Part shown: positions 5,659 to 5,703 of the stretch, piece after piece
Numbering within the stretch: the first letter of the stretch is position 1
Layout of the letters: every line of letters starts with the position of its first letter
NCBI GenBank assembly: GCA_021791455.1
Contig: JAJYWM010000289.1
Location: 1-5,703 of the forward strand
Origin: a bacterium
GTDB taxonomy: Bacteria; Chloroflexota; Dormibacteria; UBA8260; Bog-877
Reading direction: 5' to 3'
Length of the DNA: 5,703 nt
The notes under the pieces: model-generated
What the model saw: only the letters and a program-made list of their open reading frames with translations
What the model was told of the DNA's origin: nothing
Databases searched by the model: none
Program-made: the position numbers and the translations under genes

Positions 5659-5677
5659 GATCCAAGCTTCCTGGATC
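5659..5677. repeat. Inverted repeat after the transposase gene
   Basis: GATCCA (5659-5664) and TGGATC (5672-5677) flank a seven-base loop. An alternative fold pairs CCAGGA (5655-5660) with TCCTGG (5669-5674). It lies 30 bases past the transposase stop and could be part of a terminator or of the right end of a mobile element. There is no following T-tract. Confidence 0.35.
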
Positions 5678-5703
5678 AAGCGCGCCCTGAGGCAGGCCCA
5701 ACC

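Overview
The window is high-GC bacterial DNA whose reading frames strongly prefer G or C in the third codon position. Nothing in it is species-diagnostic. An actinomycete or another high-GC soil bacterium is the most economical guess, held at low to moderate confidence. There is no rRNA, tRNA, CRISPR array or housekeeping gene.

Layout. Positions 1-376 hold no supportable gene. They contain a perfect 17-bp palindrome at 24-40 and a strong hairpin at 316-333 that lies just past the end of the first gene. A small minus-strand gene (781-377) encodes a coiled coil followed by a HARE-HTH-like winged helix. It is separated by about 100 bp from a rightward series of genes. The first of these (883-2589) is a Lon-like AAA+ ATPase with the Lon N-terminal domain and complete ATPase motifs but no protease domain. 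A regulatory-looking gap (2590-2760) follows, with a candidate promoter, a palindrome between its -35 and -10 boxes, and phased direct repeats. Next come a possible 44-codon small ORF (2761-2895) and a tyrosine-recombinase-like protein (about 2883-3932) in which nearly all catalytic residues are replaced. This overlaps by one base an IS4-type DDE transposase (3932-5629) with an intact D/D/E triad and YREK signature. The last 74 bases are non-coding.

How the parts may work together (inference). A DDE transposase co-translated with a catalytically dead integrase-fold protein, downstream of a protease-less Lon ATPase and divergent from a winged-helix protein, resembles the logic of multi-component transposons such as Tn7, Mu and IS21. 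In those, an AAA+ protein and a DNA-binding adaptor control the DDE enzyme. No known system with this exact set (HARE-HTH protein, Lon-AAA, dead tyrosine recombinase, IS4-type DDE transposase) comes to mind. It is therefore the main candidate for something undescribed. It could be a mobile element with a dedicated target-selection or remodelling ATPase, or a domesticated transposase system. Terminal repeats are not convincingly resolved inside the window.
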